Shown: positions 22,604 to 34,965 of the stretch, piece after piece
Numbering within the stretch: position 1 is the stretch's first letter
Layout: every line of letters begins with the position of its first letter
Origin: Symsagittifera roscoffensis
Taxonomy: Eukaryota > Xenacoelomorpha > Acoela > Convolutidae
Assembly (NCBI RefSeq): GCF_963678635.1
Contig: NC_087065.1
Span: 13,740,743 to 13,804,742, forward strand
Length of the DNA stretch: 64,000 bases
Direction: 5' to 3'
The notes under the pieces: generated by a model
The model's input: the letters and a program-made list of their open reading frames with translations, nothing else
Told to the model about the DNA's origin: nothing
The model's database searches: none
Position numbers and translations under genes: made by a program

Positions 22604-23632
22604 TCATATACTGCTTTCGGCAAGTGGCGCCAATTTTTTCTCGCATGAACGATTGATTTCCTCCTCGGCATCAACCGAGAGTTTATTTGATCCCGAAGTG
22701 TATTTGACACTGTTTCTCATTTTCATTCTCTCTTTATTTACCTCTCGCTTTCCGCCCCGGGTATTCAGTTTTGACGAGCACGTTCGAGACGAGACGACTC
22801 CTTGTTGATTCCCAAACTCGTTCACGTTTTGCATCCCAATTGCTCGGGATGTGGCGACCCTTCGGCTCAATCCATCCACCCGTCCCCCCGACCGAACGGA
22901 AGCGTTTGTCGGATTTCTTCCCGTGGATCGTTTTGGGCCTAATCCGAGTTTCTTCCTGATCTTCAAGTACATCTGGTCGCGGTGTTTGGCGATGCACTTT
23001 CGGAGTGAACTGCTCATAAGTAGAAGAACCATAGGGTTTATGGTTGAGTTGTAATAACTCAAGTTGTTAGCGACGTACAGCAGTGGTAGGGGAACTGAAA
23101 AAATGCCGGTCTCGTTGAATGCAAACGAAATGGAACAGCTCATCAGGGGTAGATTACAGACTACGAAAATAACGACCAGAATCAGGACTGTTAGCCCTAA
23201 CCTCTTTCGCTTCTCAACCTGCTGCAGAATACCCATGTTAATTGTCTGTCCATTCTTGATGATAGTTTTCTTGTTCAGCTGGAATAAAGTGACCGAGATG
23301 TGGATATAAAAGCAAGAAATGATGATAAAGGGAATGAAAAACTGCCAGATTATGGTGACAACGGCGCCCACACGAGTTCGGTCAGGCAGACATATGGAAT
23401 AGGTGAACTCGAAGTTGTTCAGCTCCGTGATGTTGATGGTTCGGAACTCGAGGACGGCGTGGTGTGCTTCTAGGAGGGATAGAAACGCGGAGAGGGAGTA
23501 GACGACGGAGATGCCCACCACAGCTGACTTAGCGCTGTACTGCTGGTAGAACTGCATGGGGTACACTATCACCTTCCACCTGTCACGTGCCAGCAGGGCG
23601 AAGATCCAGATCGAACAGGTCTTGCAGAAGGC
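22604..23632 (-). CDS. Class A (rhodopsin-like) GPCR, 3' exon: TM3 to C-terminus
   Basis: Seven-transmembrane receptor, probably for a neuropeptide, acting through G proteins at the plasma membrane. This last coding exon opens after a good acceptor (ttttttaattccag) at 23633 in phase 0 and ends in TGA at 22604, giving 342 codons. It contains TM3 with a DRW variant of DRY at exon residues 17-19 and TM4 at about 37-54. ECL2 has an NIT glycosylation site and the conserved Cys81. TM5 is at about 88-114. TM6 at about 144-166 carries CNLP in place of CWxP. TM7 has NSTINP at 195-200 and NPMVL instead of NPxxY. A long basic, Ser/Arg-rich tail runs from about 220 to 342. It is far richer in GC than its surroundings. 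The preceding exon is at 59632-59782. Receptor subtype is not resolved. Confidence 0.92.
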   Translation of the reverse strand, partial: AFCKTCSIWIFALLARDRWKVIVYPMQFYQQYSAKSAVVGISVVYSLSAFLSLLEAHHAVLEFRTINITELNNFEFTYSICLPDRTRVGAVVTIIWQFFIPFIIISCFYIHISVTLFQLNKKTIIKNGQTINMGILQQVEKRKRLGLTVLILVVIFVVCNLPLMSCSISFAFNETGIFSVPLPLLYVANNLSYYNSTINPMVLLLMSSSLRKCIAKHRDQMYLKIRKKLGLGPKRSTGRNPTNASVRSGGRVDGLSRRVATSRAIGMQNVNEFGNQQGVVSSRTCSSKLNTRGGKREVNKERMKMRNSVKYTSGSNKLSVDAEEEINRSCEKKLAPLAESSI

Positions 23633-24847
23633 CTGGAATTAAAAAAAGAAGCGAATATTTTAATTGCTGATGAAAACAATGCAGAAGCCAAAACTAGCCC
23701 AACCTTCAAACTGCAGAATTTTTTTAAATTTCATTTGTTCCTACGCATGCATAGCAGTATAGAAAAACGTCATTGAAAAAAGTTACTGTGCACAAAATAG
23801 ACAGAAATTCGCTTGATATGCCAAAATAGTTTATTGGAGGAAAAATTTGAGTTTTTAGTCCTACAGTTTCGAAGCAAAAGTGCCCCCTCCACTCTCGTTG
23901 AGGAAACTTGGATTGCATCTGATTTTTTTGTTTCTGACTACCCGGGTTGACAAAAGATGGTTGTGAACAATATCATACAAAAAATGCTTGAAAACTGAAA
24001 ACATCCTATGGAACTCCAAACATTTCCATAGAATTAACAAAAATTGTATGAAATTGGCATGATAAGCATTTTCAATACTATGGAGTTGTCATTTAACATT
24101 TTTTCTATTACTAAGAAACTGATGAACATGATATCATACATGTGCCATACAAAAATAAATCAGGGAGTTTTGCCCTATAATCTTCTTTTTTATCCGGACA
24201 CAAAACAACTTGTTGCTCATGAAAAAAACCTTCAAGTAGGAAGAACCGCACTTGTAAACTATATTTGTATCTGTAAGCTTTTCTATCGAGATTAATTGAA
24301 ATGAATTTTACATGTATTTCAATTAAAACACGCAACCTTTTGTTATTTGATAAGAAAGCTTTTGCTGTGTGAAAAATTGTGTTTAAACATGCGGGCAGTC
24401 TTGTGATAGCTTTAGTCATTCTTACTGTCTAAAAAAAACGTTTAGTAAAAACACTCATTGTAATTGCTGGTTCTTTTTTGAGAAATTGTGAGTTTGGACT
24501 ACGTTATGGACAAAAAATGTATATTCTGTTGGACACAAAAATGTTTATCAAGCAATTATGACTTTTGAAAATGTATAACAAGTGAATTTTATCCTCAAAA
24601 AGTCCCTGAAGAATAAGATTAGAAAGCAATAAATTTGCCTCTCTGAATCACAATAAATAGTCTGAAATAGCGTAAAACAATCAGTTTTTTAAAAAATGGC
24701 TGAAAAAAGACAATTTTTTGACTTTTTGGAAATCAAATCCTGGCTGAAAAAAAATTAGTACACACTGCACGAGATTTTCTAGGGCAGTGAAACGCTCGAA
24801 AAAATCTCATCTAGCATTTGCAAAAAAAAAAGATGGATTTCCACGTT

Positions 24848-26344
24848 CATTATGAGGCCAAACTGTGCATTCTGTGCATTGCAAGTGGATTCCGCAACAG
24901 GCCAAAATCAGATTTAGATTTGTCGCGGAGTCCGCATTTTTGATCTTATTCGCTGTTTTGGATTTCACAAACAAATACCTAAACCACTGTACCGCTCAAA
25001 ATTGCTCCAAAAATAAGCGATTTTGCGGAATCTACAGCCGCAAGGGCAGAATCCAGAACAGTTTATGGAATCCTCAAATAAATAATAAAACATTTGTATA
25101 GTTAAATTGAGATGTTGCGGATTCCGCAACTAGAAGCGGAATCCGCAAATTGTAAGTGGAATCCGCAAAATCTACGTGAAATCCGCATTTTGTTTGCGGA
25201 TTCCGTTTACATATATGTAGATGTGTAGTATAGCGTTGAAAATTATATATTTTATTCACTAGATGCTCATCAGAAAAATCAATCTCAATTACTGCAATGA
25301 TCATCTACCAGTTGAAATACCAAAAAGTTGGTCTAAATTCCTGTCAACCCAACTTTGATCTCAAATCCTGTCAATTTCGATCTCAATTCAGTAAAATCGA
25401 AATCTACTAGTTCATCAGTATTTGGGATTGCTGGAAACCCAAATACTTACCAGTATTTGAGATTTATGCAATCCCAAATACTGACCTAATTCGGCAATAT
25501 GATGCGTGTTGTGTTTCCAAACACTCTCAAATCAATGACTACAAATATTGAGTTTAATCGGCGTTATGCTTCCAAAATTAGTTAATGGGAGTAACGTAAT
25601 CCCACATACTGACCTAATTTGGCGATATGCTGTACATTGTGTTTCCATACACTCCCAACCCAATAACTACAAATATTGAGATTATTCGGCGTTACGCTTC
25701 TTAAACCAGTATTTGGGATTGACACAATCTCAAATACTGACCTAGTTTGGCGATATGCTGTGTTGGATTTCCATACACACTCAACCCAATGACTCCAAAT
25801 AGTGAATTTATTTGCTGTTGTGTTTCCAAAACACTAAAAGGTGACATCCACCGATTTAGTTAACAAATGTTTTGAGATTTGTTCGTGGACTCCGCTGACA
25901 ATGGTTAGGTTCTTGCCTTTGAATTCTGAATTGCTTTGGATAAGAATTGCAGCTATAGCTTTTAGATGTTCATATACAAGTTGAATAATAAACAAAATTC
26001 TGAATCCTCTTACAGTTTGTGGAAATCTCTTGCATTTGCGGATTCCGCTTACAAATTTTGCGGATTCCGCTCACATTTGCGGATTTCACTTACATATTAT
26101 TGAAATCTACTTACAGCTGCGCAATTCAGAGCAACTAGCTATATTCGCTTGTTGCGGAATCCGCGGCGCAACAAAGGTGCCGACAAAATTTACGTTACAG
26201 GTGTTTGTATGCGGTATCCACGGAAATTTCGTAAGTGGAATCTACTTACATTTTGAAACATGTTTAAAGGTTTGTCTATGAAATCCAGGAACTTAGGGAC
26301 AAAAAATTGTGCGCTTATCCAGTGTACAGTTTGGCCTCGTAATG
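24848..26344. mobile_element. TIR-bounded non-autonomous DNA element (family unknown)
   Basis: Inverted ends CATTATGAGGCCAAACTGT (24848-24866) and its near-exact complement at 26326-26344 bound about 1.5 kb without an ORF. Both flanks contain many copies of an 11-bp palindromic motif, GCGGATTCCGC or GCGGAATCCGC and variants: at least eight at 24880-25205 and four or more at 26037-26165. The middle is a 128-bp minisatellite. A further partial end (aggcctcgtaatgtag) lies at 26441-26456. No convincing target duplication is seen at these ends. Clustered subterminal motifs would fit transposase binding sites. Confidence 0.65.
25440..25832. repeat. 128-bp minisatellite, about three units
   Basis: The word ctgacctaRttYggc recurs at 25481, 25609 and 25737, exactly 128 bp apart. 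It is followed each time by gatatgctg-, gtttcca- and caaatattgag-like words. Units differ by several per cent. It sits in the middle of the TIR element. Confidence 0.85.
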
Positions 26345-26456
26345 TGCCTCCTCAACAGAAGAGCAGGAGTATTCTGGAAGAACAATACTTAGCCGAGCTG
26401 GACGTTCACCAAAACGCATCGAAACGCTCTGAACTCAAGCAGGCCTCGTAATGTAG

Positions 26457-29400
26457 ATCGAAGTCTCAATCTTAAAACAAATTTTCGCCATCGTAGCTTT
26501 TCATTCTACAAAGAGCTTAAAATAACCACTGAGTGCACATCGTTGCAGTAAAATTGTGGTTACTTGCAGCAATTTGTGCCCAGGAATTAATTTTGACAAA
26601 ATTTTATCGCTTATTTTTTCACAAATATTTTGTAATTCCCAGCACTTATTCATCGATGAATTAATTTAATGTCGAAGTTTTTCTGCGCCAATCTGCAAAA
26701 TTTGGTAAATCATGTTTAATATATGTAAAAATACTGAACCATCAATAAAACTTCTCACAAAACTGGGATTTCAATGATTCAACGATGATTGTTTTTGAAA
26801 GTTAAACCCGGGACTAGAGGTCAAGTTTAATATCGCAAATAGTTTTGCCTTCTCAATTCTCTACAAAAATTTTCTTTTGACATTTACAAAAAAAAACATA
26901 AATTTAAAATTGTTCAATATTTTTAGTAATTTTCCTTTTCGTAACTAATAAAATTGTGTTTTTCGACAATTGACCAAAATTATATTTTTTCGTGAGAATA
27001 AAAAATTTTAAGGTTCACTTTTAAGCGAGGCTCTTTTTCTAAATAAAGTTTTCGTTCATTGGTTGAATGTTTCCTTCATTGTATTGTAATTGCACTTGAA
27101 CTCTGCAATTTCTTCAGCTGAGAGATAGACAAGAGACTAGGAATTTTTTTTTTGCCAATTTGTGCTTGATTCAATTGGAACTGACCAATTTTTGTGCCAA
27201 TTTTACCGTAATTAATGCGCTAACAAAGGGAAACGCGTCTTGAAAATAATCAATCAAATTGGCACCTTTTTCGCTTTTTTCCGTCTTGCTTCGTGTTTTA
27301 ATCGATCATTTCTCTCAAAATTGTAACCGAATCTCAAACCAAAAAAAATGCTAATAGTTTCTAGAATGGAACAAAAACTTAGGTTAATTGTTTGAACGCA
27401 GTAAAAGAGCTTAATAATTCATGCGTTTCGAAATTGGGCTACGAAGCGCCTAAAAGCTCAGACAAAAAGGTGTCAGAAATAGAATAAAAAAGAACTAATT
27501 TACTTTTATTGCTATTTTCACACTTGTTTTTTTTCAAAAAGACAATTTAGCATTCTATAAAAAAAAACATCAAAGAGTAGAGAACTAAAACACACAGCAA
27601 CGCAAATACGAGTCACCAAAAATAGATCCTTAGGCAAAATAAAAATTGAATTCGAGTCCGTCTAGACCCCAGGCAAGTTCCAGACTCCCCAAAGATACAA
27701 ATTCGGGTCTGAGGAGCTTTCAATTTTTTATTATATCAGCGGGGTACTCGATTTAGTGACGGGGCGCTGGTGATTTAATGCATATTTGAAACGAATATCA
27801 ATAATTCATTTATTTTTCAAACTGAGAAGAAATTTTAGCACGACAAAATTGTTATCTTTTTGAATTTATGCTCCTACCCTTGTGTTTAGGCATAATATTT
27901 TAAAACAAGCCGGCTTTTTTGATAGCTTCATCTCATATACATCAATTTTATAGTGAAACGAGGGGTTTTACAAAGTTAATAATGGAAACAAAATATGTTT
28001 GTCATGGCTAAATTTGTCCGCAAGCCAATTTTTGAAACAATCGGACAAGGTGAACAGAAAAACTAATTTAAAAATTTTGATATACATTACAATATTACAA
28101 GACTCATTACAATATTTGTACAATAAGTTGAAGACTCGCAACTACAATGTTCCAACTTTGTTCTTGGGTTTTCTTTGGTTTTTCTCAGGACAAGATTTGA
28201 ATTTTTTACTAGGTTTTTCCACTTGAAAGCTGAGGTTTATATCAACTGAAAGCTAATTATATCCTCGGCTCAAAAACGCCAGGATAACTTTTCTGCTACT
28301 TTTTTGCGACGTAAGGCGGTTTGAAAAATAACACCTTGATAAAACTGGTGCATTATACAATAGTATATATACAGATTAGATAGAGATATTTACATAGCAC
28401 GAGAGGGGATCCATAGCTCATTAAAAAAATTAAATTTTTTTATAAAACTTTTTATTGGGAAATTCCAGAAGAGCCAAAGCTTTGCCCTGATACAAGCAAG
28501 TTCGCTTTTCTATTCCAATTTTAAAAGAAAGCAAGGAGTATACAAATGATAGGGTTTTTATTTCAAACTAATTGCGACGATCGAAGCGATTGTTTCTAAC
28601 TGAAATTTGTCTATAATAAAGTGAAGATGTCGAAATTTGAAAAAAAACTTGTGTCACCTGCAATCTTTTCAGAAAAAATTTTAGGGGTTTGAAAGTTGCC
28701 AACTGGATATTGTCTTTGATTAACTTATGAGCGCTTTGAAAATTTTCTAAATCATGCTGGAAACGTAGCGCAAATAATGATTGGGTGGCTAATTATCTCG
28801 CATTCAAACAGGTTCTAAATCGAATTAAAGCTAAATAATTGGTTTTAAATTTCCCTATAGACGTCATTTTAAAGAATTTTGTCAGTGCTGACTTGAATTA
28901 TTCGGACAAACGATCAAAACTTGATCGTTGGGATGGCAAAAGAGAAAAATGATTACGGCACAATTGTTTACAATTTAGCAAAAACTTTAAGGTGCATAAT
29001 TATCATAAATTTTGTGAGTAATTAGTGCAAGACTATAATAACGTGAGCCTCCAATCTAGCCCAACAAAAGTTTTGAAAAACTATTCTCAAAATTTTGTCC
29101 AAAATTTTATAACTTGTTTTCAATTATGATAATGGTATTTCTTTTTGTAAGAAAACACATGAAAAACGCTGTAAATAACCTCTTGCTGTTGAGGTAGCTA
29201 GGAGGCTCACTTTGACATAGTTGCTATAGTTTTGTCACCAATTACCAATTGACCCGTAGTTTTTGTATAGCTTTGGATTGTCTTATGTCAAAATGACCTG
29301 TTTTACGCGTTCCGCAAAAAGTAACTTGCAACATAGTAACTCTATTTTGGTGTAGTTTTTGATTGGTGAGAAACCCAAAATGAACCGTTTTACAAATTTT

Positions 29401-32400
29401 TTGAAAAACCTTGCCCCAGGTTAGAATTTTCAGTTTTTGTTTCATAATTTAACTGAGCACTGGTTTTTATATTGTTTCTTTTTTTCATATCTCCAAAAAA
29501 GCCAAATCAAATCATTTTTGCAAAATTTAATTGTTAGTTTTTTCAACTAAAAATTTTTTGGAGTTTCATTTTCAAAGAAGTTTTGCTATTTCAGGGGAAG
29601 GGTTAAATTAAGCTTCAGAAACTAGTTTTTCACAGCTATCAGCTAAATTTTTGATATTTTATAATGATTTTAGCGTTATCGTTTTTCAATTAAATGCCGC
29701 TTGATTCACAACGGACAAGGTTTTGAAATGATAAATCTTTGACCCGTTCTAATGAACATTTGTATACCAATGTTGCATGGGGAAAAATGAAGACTCACCC
29801 GAATTCAATGTTTCTTTGCTTTTTGAGTGGTGGGATGACATAACAATTTAGCTAAGTCACAACTGTGCTCTTATAAAGTTTCTGGAAAACGTATGGCCTT
29901 AACATTTCCTAGCATTAGAAAATACTGTCATTCAACTCCATAGTATGAAGATAATACCAGAGAAAGTGTTTTCATATAATATTCTAGAGGAACTGGTCGG
30001 GCCATAGTATGGGTGTTGCATGCCCAGAATTTTTCGGCACCCCGGTTTCATGAAAATGTTCATTTCAAAATCATTAGTTTTTACAAAATAATTCAGTATT
30101 TTAGGCTTATGCTTTTATTGAAAAAAAAATGAAAAAAGACATGAAGAGATGTTTTGTAGACATCCGATTGACAAACGCTAAAATGTTGCAGAAAAAAAAA
30201 ACATCATCTGCTTGTATCACCAAATTTATGTCTTGGACAAATATTCGCCAGAACGCACTTTTTTTATTAACAATTCTTCTGGAGAAGCATACCTCTTAGA
30301 TATCTTCAACCCAAAGTTTTTTAAAATTTTTTGCTATCCGCAAATGAAAGAATATGTGTCTCTAATAGCCATAAAATGCTGTTTTGAAATCTAAGCAAAA
30401 AAAGTGTTTCAATTTTTTTCTAATTTGCGTAGACCTGACATCTTCTGAGACGATTGTTTTTATTGAATTCAGAGTGTAGGCAACAAAAGAATTCCTCGAA
30501 AACAATTCAAATTTAATTTAGGCACGCCATTTAGTCAAAAGTACAAGTTAGTAGATGACAATTTCACCTACGGAGGCAGCAAAACAAATGCCATGTCAAG
30601 ATTGTTTCATTCATTCCCGACATAGATTTTTCTTGATTGAGTTGTAGAATTACGAGAATGTTGTGGGCTCCAAATCCCAAAAATTTCATAAATTAAATGG
30701 TGCAATTTGGAATATTTGAGCTCGTTATGTTTTTTTTCCAAACAAATTTCGAACTTTTAACTAGCAATTTTCGATGGAAATTTTCATACATTCCAAAGAT
30801 ATTGATACCCAGCGATAAAATAAAAAGAAGGTTTTTAAACTGTGATCTTTTTTCGCAAAACTAAAAATTTATACTGGTTCGAATTTTGGATTACTTTGAC
30901 CACTATAGTTCAATATATGAAAAACAACACGCAATAAATTTTGTCCGATCAACGAAGAGGTGGCAACTTTAATTATCCCAAGTTGATCTGAGGCTAGTAA
31001 TTTAAATTTTTTACACATTACTAGAGCAAAAAGGTTTTAATTTGAACTTCACTTAACGTGTAGGAATATCAAATAGAAAAGCAAAAATTTTGAAAAAAAA
31101 AATAAAAAGTTCTCATTTTTATTAAACAGTTTTGAACTTTCAAGTCAAAAAGATTCCAATTGAGCTGGAAAAGCAGTCAGACAAGTCAAAGCTATACTCT
31201 GTTACCAGCATTCTTGCTTAATTTTATCTTCATTTCTTTTTACACGCGTATCTCACTTTCCCCACCTAAGAGAAAAATTACGATTATGATTGGATACAAA
31301 CAAAACAAAAAACAATAACTTATGTAGCCTTAAGCAAAATAATGATTACGATTCAAAGTCAACCTTTTTGACTGCTTTATTTTTTTTTATGTGGAAAACT
31401 GCTGGTAAAAAATTTTCAGAATTATAAACAGTCAACCGATAACTTTTAGAACGTTTTTATCCGACTTTCAAGGAAGGATGGAGAATTTGTGCTCAGGGTG
31501 TTTTTTTTTCAGACAAAAGGCCAATTTTGAACTAGCCATTTTAAATGGAGTTTTATAGCAACTGTAAAGTTTTGACGTCATCAGCTCGAATTAAAAACAA
31601 ACTCATCTGCGATAAGTTTTTGTTGGGATAATAGGAAAAATGCAAATTGGGCTAACTTGAGACAATTAACGATCAAAACATTTTATAAAGGCAAAATGAT
31701 GATTTGATTCTGCTTTTAAATTATTCTACAATGAAAAAGGCACGCTTTGGGCTTTTTCCCGCTAGAAACTATTTAAAAAAGTTCGTACAGAGCGAAATCG
31801 TAAATTTTCCGACAACCCTTTGACTCCTATGAAATGTTTGTTGTTTGAATTTTTTTATTAAATAATTCAAGAAACAATTAATTTCAAAAAAACAGAAAAA
31901 CATGAAAAATTATGCCAATTGAGTATTTTTTGTTTACTTTTGAACAAAGTTTATACGTTATTTCGAAGGAGCATCTTTAAATTTTGAGGAGTCATTTTCA
32001 AACCCTAGATCCGCGCCAGCTGCCAGTCTGAGAACCTCAACAAGTCAAGATAAAACGAGAATTCAAGATGAACCATGATTGTGTGTTCGAAGTTTTTATT
32101 AAACTTATCTCAGCCAAAAAATCGCCATCATCAGAGTTCGTTTGCCCTGAACGACGTGGTTGCCGAAATGCAAAAAGCCAAATTTTACTTTACTTGAAAA
32201 ACACAAGAAACATTGGCTGCAGTTTTTGTGGCACATTGGCTGCAGTTTTTGTGGCTTGTAGTAAAATGCATTTGCAAATAACAAAAAAAAACATGCTCAT
32301 TTTACTCTGGACGTAAATGCGAATCGTTTTTTTTTGAAAACCTTCACATCTTTTCCACCATCTGTTTTATATTATGTGATCAAAAGTAAATTTTTTAGTC

Positions 32401-32833
32401 TTAAGTGTTACAAAGAGACAAAAAGAAAAAGTTTTACAAATCATCACTCCATTGTGGTAGCTAACCAAAAGCAAGGTTTCACTTTGAAGACGACTGAAAG
32501 CTTTAAAAACTTGAAGTCAACTAAAAAAGGATATGCGGAGGTCTTTTGAGATTTTTCAAGGAAAAACTGCTTTTTTTAAAGATTATAAAAACTAATCAAG
32601 TTTTGTGGCGAATGGGTTAGCACAAAAATACTTTGTGAAAAATATTTCATTAGTAAATGCAAAAAAAATATAAACCAGACTTAAAAATACTTCATAAGCC
32701 ATAAATTTGCTTTTTTCCTTCCCTCAATTTTATAAGTGTTAAAGTTCAAGCATTGTAAGCAATAAGCTTTGCGCAAAATGATTTGAAATGAGTTTTTTAG
32801 ATGAAATGTACTTTCAAATTTTCACTGGAATAG
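26457..32833. other. Intronic AT-rich DNA with R1 relics, no gene seen
   Basis: About 6.4 kb with only short, non-conserved ORFs. Recognisable relics are an R1 3'-end scrap at 28478-28510 (ctttgccctgatacaagcaag), R1-like words at 30738-30800 (aaatttcgaacttttaactagc) and a longer degenerate R1 part at 31460-31690 (ttatccgactttc through gagacaattaacg). A 23-bp tandem duplication (attggctgcagtttttgtgg) is at 32211-32256. Confidence 0.5.
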
Positions 32834-33243
32834 TGGAACCTGATCTAAACTACATTTTATGATTGGATAAATTAGATATTTTACCAATGTAAAGTATTTA
32901 ATATTAACCAATCATGATCCATCTAACTAACAACCCACTTATTTGGAAGTGCTGAAGTTACTTGTAATTTCAGCACCAGAGAGATTTGAGTTTAACTTAG
33001 AAATTAGTTGGACTCTCCCGAGCACTTCAGCAGCCGCAATAAACCAGTATACCCTAGATCTATTGAGCCTAGCAGAGACTAGTTAAACAACCTGAGACTA
33101 GATAGTATAAGAGTAAGATTAGGATCGGTATTAGACTAAGAAGTTGCACGAATCTATCCGGCCGAAAATAAGATAGCGTGACGAGCAGACGGTGTACCCT
33201 ATCCGAAATTACTCTATGAGTTAACCAACTCGGTCCTAACTCA
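32834..33243 (+). mobile_element. 5' LTR of the 18.9-kb Ty3 element (410 bp)
   Basis: It begins TGGAACC and ends AACTCA, so it has TG...CA ends, and is repeated at 51332-51741. By my line-by-line reading the two differ at one base (tttgagttt against tttgaattt). ATAG precedes it (32830-32833) and also follows the 3' LTR, giving a 4-bp target duplication. AATAAA at 33038-33043 is a candidate poly(A) signal. A candidate TATA-like tagtataaga is at about 33103. Confidence 0.95.
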
Positions 33244-34497
33244 TCTGGTGCGACCATAAGTCTCGAACAAGACCTTAATAGCTTAGAATTAACCAAAATA
33301 GATTAGAAATTAGACAAAAACATTTACAAAATGTTATACGACAATAATTTAATCGAAATGTCTCTACGACTCAATAGATCAGAGCCAATATTCCGAACCA
33401 TAACAGAACTACCCGGAATTGGAAGAAGACCTCGAACCAGAGACGACATACGACAAAGTAGAAACTTGCCATATAGCTATATGATAGTTAGGCAAAAACC
33501 AGAACAAACTTTTATATTTAGAATACTACTGGCAATGAATTTAAATTTTCATTTGCAAACATAAAACCTTGAAGTTAATCTTCAAAATCATTTCAGGCGC
33601 TAAACAAAATTATTAATATACAATAACGATTGATAAAAAGATCTAAGATCGTTTTCCTAAAACTCTGCAGTAATATACAAAACATGTTTGAAAAATATTT
33701 ATTGAAAAATAAAAAATAAAAATTAGTAGCATGACAATAAATGGTTAGTAATCATAAATCATCCTGTTGTTCCAGCTCCATCACCTAAAACATAACAGCA
33801 ATCATAAACCCACTAATATCATCAAAACACTAAATCTTTCCTTTACACACATTTAAAAATTTATTAAAACTTAAATTCACTTAATTTTAAAACCAGATCA
33901 TCAAGGCTTATCCTTGGATCTTAAATTATTTTCTACTTAATTAAATTTCAAATTTGATCATCAAGGCTTATCCTTGGATCAAACAGAACAACTTTGTTCT
34001 CCCCCACCCACTTAATTAGTGTCTAACGACCTCAAACGTCGATTCACTACCCAACCCTTTCTAAAGACCCAAGACTAATAGAAATTTTTAAACAAAACTA
34101 ATCATTCAAATTAGGATAAACAGTGAAGAACTTCGGTTATTCATCCTTCACTTGACCCCCCCTCTTACCAGACCCAGGATAAATCTTAGACTTAGTAAGT
34201 TTAAAATAGTATCTAACGAACTACTCGCGTTCTAATTATACCTGAACCTTGTGGATCGATTTACTATTCTCCAACCCTTGAACACAATCACTACCCCTAA
34301 GTAAGATTAAGTAAGTTAACACCTTAACTTATACTAGCCACGAGAAAGTAAAAAATCATTCTTCGGAATCGATATACTTTTCTCTCCAACCCTGAACAAA
34401 TAGACCCAGGTTAAGCTAACCAAAAAATCGTAAGAACTAACAGTTTAGGAAAATAGAAATCATTTAACAACCTTTTGCATCCGTCATCCTAAACCTT
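33244..34497 (+). promoter_or_regulatory. Long structured leader of the Ty3 element
   Basis: 1254 nt between the LTR and the first large ORF. A primer-binding-site candidate, TGGTGCGACC, begins at 33246, two bases after the LTR, as expected for complementarity to a tRNA ...CCA end. The tRNA was not identified. A 25-nt stem-loop (arms GATC and CAAGG/CCTTG) is present twice, at 33896-33920 and 33956-33980, exactly 60 nt apart. A hairpin at 34123-34151 has GTGAAG/CTTCAC outer arms and AAC-TTCG-GTT at the tip. Another is ATTC-TTCG-GAAT at 34358-34369. Each of three sub-blocks is followed by a CCAACCCT word. Packaging, IRES or dimerisation functions are possible but not shown. Confidence 0.6.
33331..33564 (+). 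CDS. Small leader ORF of the Ty3 element (77 aa), function unknown
   Basis: ATG at 33331 opens 77 codons with an Arg-rich middle (RRPRTRDD). It lies about 90 nt after the 5' LTR and could be an upstream ORF or a first exon for a spliced downstream message. No family is recognised. It is weakly supported because it is short and in A-rich DNA. Confidence 0.3.
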   Translation: MLYDNNLIEMSLRLNRSEPIFRTITELPGIGRRPRTRDDIRQSRNLPYSYMIVRQKPEQTFIFRILLAMNLNFHLQT

Positions 34498-34965
34498 ATG
34501 TCATTTAAAAACCTAGGAAATAAACAAACAATCGTTTTACACAATTGTGAAATAGATAACAAAAAATACGACCTTGTAATCACACCTCATACACAAACAG
34601 TTGGATACATTCGAACAAAACGACAAACACTAAAAAGAAAAATAATAACGAAACAAAGACAAATAACACGAAAAAGATTTTCAAAAAATCGAAACGCATT
34701 TTCAGAATCAGAAACCAACAGTTTAGACGAACTTTACAAACTAAAAGAATCAATAGATAAAAATTACCCACTTCACGATCAATTATATTTTTCTGACTCA
34801 GAAACAACTTCAAATTCATCAAAAAGAGGAAAAAGAAGAATAAAAAAGCAGTATAAACACAAACCAGTACATTTATACAATTGGAATCAACCAATTCGAC
34901 ACATTAATAATTACATATTAACAGTCATAAAAAGAAAAAATGAGCTCAACGCACACTCCAGGTGA
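34498..34965 (+). CDS. Basic pre-gag protein (155 aa), function unknown
   Basis: ATG at 34498, stop TGA at 34963. The middle is very basic (residues about 40-66, with KRQTLKRK and RQITRKRF). A Ser/Asp/Glu-rich acidic patch lies around residue 100 (SDSETTSNSS), followed by a second basic stretch, KRGKRRIKK. The 3' end overlaps the gag start by 26 nt in another frame, which argues that both are real and translationally linked. Composition suggests RNA or DNA binding, for example an Arg-rich accessory or nucleocapsid-like factor. This is composition only. No homology is recognised. Confidence 0.6.
   Translation: MSFKNLGNKQTIVLHNCEIDNKKYDLVITPHTQTVGYIRTKRQTLKRKIITKQRQITRKRFSKNRNAFSESETNSLDELYKLKESIDKNYPLHDQLYFSDSETTSNSSKRGKRRIKKQYKHKPVHLYNWNQPIRHINNYILTVIKRKNELNAHSR

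Noticed and set aside
22734..23309. Other-frame ORFs overlapping the receptor exon
   Set aside because: They overlap a well-supported GPCR exon and have no features of their own.
25000..26200. CRISPR-like array (regular short repeats with spacers) in the TIR element
   Set aside because: Motif spacing is irregular, the 128-bp units are diverged tandem copies, and the genome is eukaryotic.
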